Below, one piece after another: positions 35,780 to 37,730 of a stretch of 37,730 bases of DNA. Numbering within the stretch: the first letter of the stretch is position 1; the number at the start of each line of letters is the position of its first letter. The position numbers and the translations under genes were made by a program. The notes under the pieces were generated by a model. That model ran no database searches and had not been told where the DNA came from. It saw only the letters and a list, made by a program, of their open reading frames with translations. Origin of the DNA: Candidatus Woesearchaeota archaeon (lineage in GTDB: Archaea; Nanobdellota; Nanobdellia; Woesearchaeales; CG1-02-33-12); the NCBI GenBank assembly GCA_017609385.1, contig JAFCEA010000004.1:1-37730 (forward strand), given 5' to 3'.

Positions 35780-35836
35780 TTTCTAAAGTATTTTTTTAAG
35801 GTCTCTTATTTTGTTTATATAATAATCAATATAAGA

Positions 35837-36829
35837 TCACAACCCTTTTTTTAGCTCTTCAATCACCTCAACCGGTGTTGGGTCTGTGCCATACTTTAAT
35901 GCCAGGTAATAAGATGTTAGGTCACCAAGATAGATTGCTGAGAACAGCTTTGTTAAAAAACATTCTCCTTTAATAACCATCTCAGTTACATTAATGCCTG
36001 CCTCTGAGATAAGCCTTTTTGTTATATCAATTCTTTTCTTTACTTTAACATAATCATCATCATCTTTTATTATTATTACATGATACCCGGCCTTTATGTT
36101 GCCATATCCAACAAGCTCATTATGGTCTAATTCAGGAAATACATGACAGAATGCATGAACCTTTGCATTCTCATTAAACTGTGTTTTCCATCTGTATGCA
36201 ACAACACCCATTCTTTCTGAGGTATATATCAATGGTATTTTTTCAACAAGCTTTTCAGCAAGGTCCTGTGCCCTTTCCTTGAATTTAGGGTTTTTTAATG
36301 TCTTAATTGTCTTTTTTATATCCTCTACTGGATTATCAATGAAGTGTGAGTTATATAGCACAGTCAGCATAGGGAAGAACAAATAGGCAAGGGCTGCCCT
36401 TGGCTGAAATCCTTTTGGAATAATAATGCATGGTATTTTGCTTATTTTTGAGAGCTCTTCTAATTTTCCTCCAGTTGTTATGACTACCATGTTCATATTC
36501 TTTCTCTGAGCTGTTCTATAAGCAGAGATTGTTTCTTCTGTGTTCCCTGAGTATGATAGAATAAACAAAAGAGTTTCTTTTCCAACAAGTTCAGGCAGAA
36601 AATAATTTCTGTTAACCCTTACATCAATCTTATCTTTAAGATATGCCTTTAAAATATCTCCTGATACAGCGCTGCCTCCCATTCCAGCAACCATAATCCT
36701 CTTTATTGGCTCTGTTACCTTAACATCCTTTGCAAGCTTTACAGCCTCTGCTATTTGCTCAGGAATGCTTTCTAGAACTTCGATCATATTGGATTTATCT
36801 GTTTGATTGGTTTCATCCATATATACCAC
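35837..36829 (-). CDS. Bifunctional phosphoglucose/phosphomannose isomerase
   Basis: 330 aa SIS protein; 'MVAGMGGSAVSGDIL', 'FILSYSGNTEETISAYRTA', 'NENAKVHAFCHVFPELDHNELVGY'. Confidence 0.93.
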   Translation of the reverse strand: MVYMDETNQTDKSNMIEVLESIPEQIAEAVKLAKDVKVTEPIKRIMVAGMGGSAVSGDILKAYLKDKIDVRVNRNYFLPELVGKETLLFILSYSGNTEETISAYRTAQRKNMNMVVITTGGKLEELSKISKIPCIIIPKGFQPRAALAYLFFPMLTVLYNSHFIDNPVEDIKKTIKTLKNPKFKERAQDLAEKLVEKIPLIYTSERMGVVAYRWKTQFNENAKVHAFCHVFPELDHNELVGYGNIKAGYHVIIIKDDDDYVKVKKRIDITKRLISEAGINVTEMVIKGECFLTKLFSAIYLGDLTSYYLALKYGTDPTPVEVIEELKKGL

Positions 36830-36972
36830 CCATCATAATACTTATTTGACTATTATTTATAGTTTTCTAAAAACAGTTAAGAGAAAACTTTTTAAACAAA
36901 CTAAAACTCCTGTTCTAAAATGGATGTGGGCAGTTGCTTGCCTGAACTAAAACAAAATAATGGAGGCTAAAA

Positions 36973-37434
36973 ATGAGTTTATACAAATATGTGAGAATGC
37001 TTTGGAAAAGCCCAAAAAAGAATTTAAAGGGAATCTGGTCAAAAAGGCTTATTGAGTGGAGAAAAGAGCCAGTAACAATAAGGATTGAAAGGCCAACAAG
37101 AATTGATGCTGCTCGTTCTTTGGGTTATAAGGCAAAGCAGGGATATGTTGTTGTAAGGCAAAGGCTTATTCGTGGTGGAAGGCAAAGGCCCGATATAAAA
37201 AAAGGAAGAAGGCCAAAGCACAGCACACAAAGAAAAGTTCTTTCAAAAAACTATCAGCAGATAGCTGAAGAGAGAGTAAACAAAAAATACAAGAACTGCG
37301 AAGTCTTAAATTCTTATTATGTTGGGAAAGACGGCAAACATTTCTGGTATGAAGTGATTTTAGTAGATAAATCACACCCTTCAATAATAGCTGATAAAAG
37401 GATAAGCTGGAAGGAAAGGGCGCTGAAAAAGTAA
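36973..37434 (+). CDS. rpl15e: 50S ribosomal protein L15e
   Basis: 153 aa; 'RIDAARSLGYKAKQGYVVVRQRLIRGGRQRPDIKKGRRPKHSTQRKVLSKNYQQIAEERVNKKYKNCEVLNSYYVGKDGKHFWYEVILVD'. Confidence 0.97.
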   Translation: MSLYKYVRMLWKSPKKNLKGIWSKRLIEWRKEPVTIRIERPTRIDAARSLGYKAKQGYVVVRQRLIRGGRQRPDIKKGRRPKHSTQRKVLSKNYQQIAEERVNKKYKNCEVLNSYYVGKDGKHFWYEVILVDKSHPSIIADKRISWKERALKK

Positions 37435-37730
37435 GAAGCAAGCCAAATCAAAAGAAAAGAAGGATTTAATTCGAAACCTTTATAAATTTTAATCTTTTTA
37501 TTCTTTGCGGAAAAGAAGGGACTTTAGAGAAAGTAAAGCCAATGCAGAAGATAATAGATGAAGTTATTGATGAGATGGACTCATAATTAAACCAACATAT
37601 AATTAGTCTAATAGTTTTATATGCTCTGGCTTGGTAAGAAATTCCTCTTTCTTTAGGTCTTCGATAAATTCCCTTAAAAAATCAAAACATTTATATAAGA
37701 CCTATTACAATTATGTTATATATGTTACAA

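Noticed and set aside
37507-37586. Short open stretch ILCGKEGTLEKVKPMQKIIDEVIDEMDS after L15e
   Set aside because: No start codon in frame and too short; may be a gene remnant but unsupported.
37612-37690. Minus-strand open stretch DFLREFIEDLKKEEFLTKPEHIKLLD near the window end
   Set aside because: Protein-like composition, but no in-frame ATG/GTG/TTG before an upstream stop; cannot be called a gene from this window.

Overview
AT-rich archaeal chromosomal segment, probably DPANN/Woesearchaeota-like or euryarchaeal (inference from an archaeal histone, split RNA polymerase A'/A'' and B'/B'' subunits, and small archaeal ribosomal proteins). It carries an information-processing core: rpoH-rpoB''-rpoB'-rpoA'-rpoA''-L30e-NusA-S12, L7Ae-S28e-L24e-NDK-EF2-EF1A-S10, and L15e. 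It also has Lhr helicase, Rad50, Ogg2, cis-prenyltransferase, prepilin peptidase, PGI/PMI and a ROK kinase. I identified nine tRNA genes, eight of which look intron-containing. Two things stand out. (1) Four tRNAs, Glu(CTC), Ser(GGA), Asp(GTC) and Pro(GGG), are interrupted inside the T-loop at the same site (59/60), with bulge-helix-bulge-like geometry. The three larger T-loop introns, plus one copy lying just outside tRNA-Pro, belong to a modular family of hairpin-rich elements with shared 19-29 nt blocks. (2) A cassette at ~31.1-32.9 kb encodes a short peptide with a Cys/Gly-rich C-terminus and a radical SAM/SPASM maturase, i.e. a candidate archaeal RiPP system. It differs from its neighbours in Arg codon usage and sits between two copies of a duplicated rad50-fragment/promoter/small-ORF unit. 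All calls were made by eye; no searches or folding programs were run.
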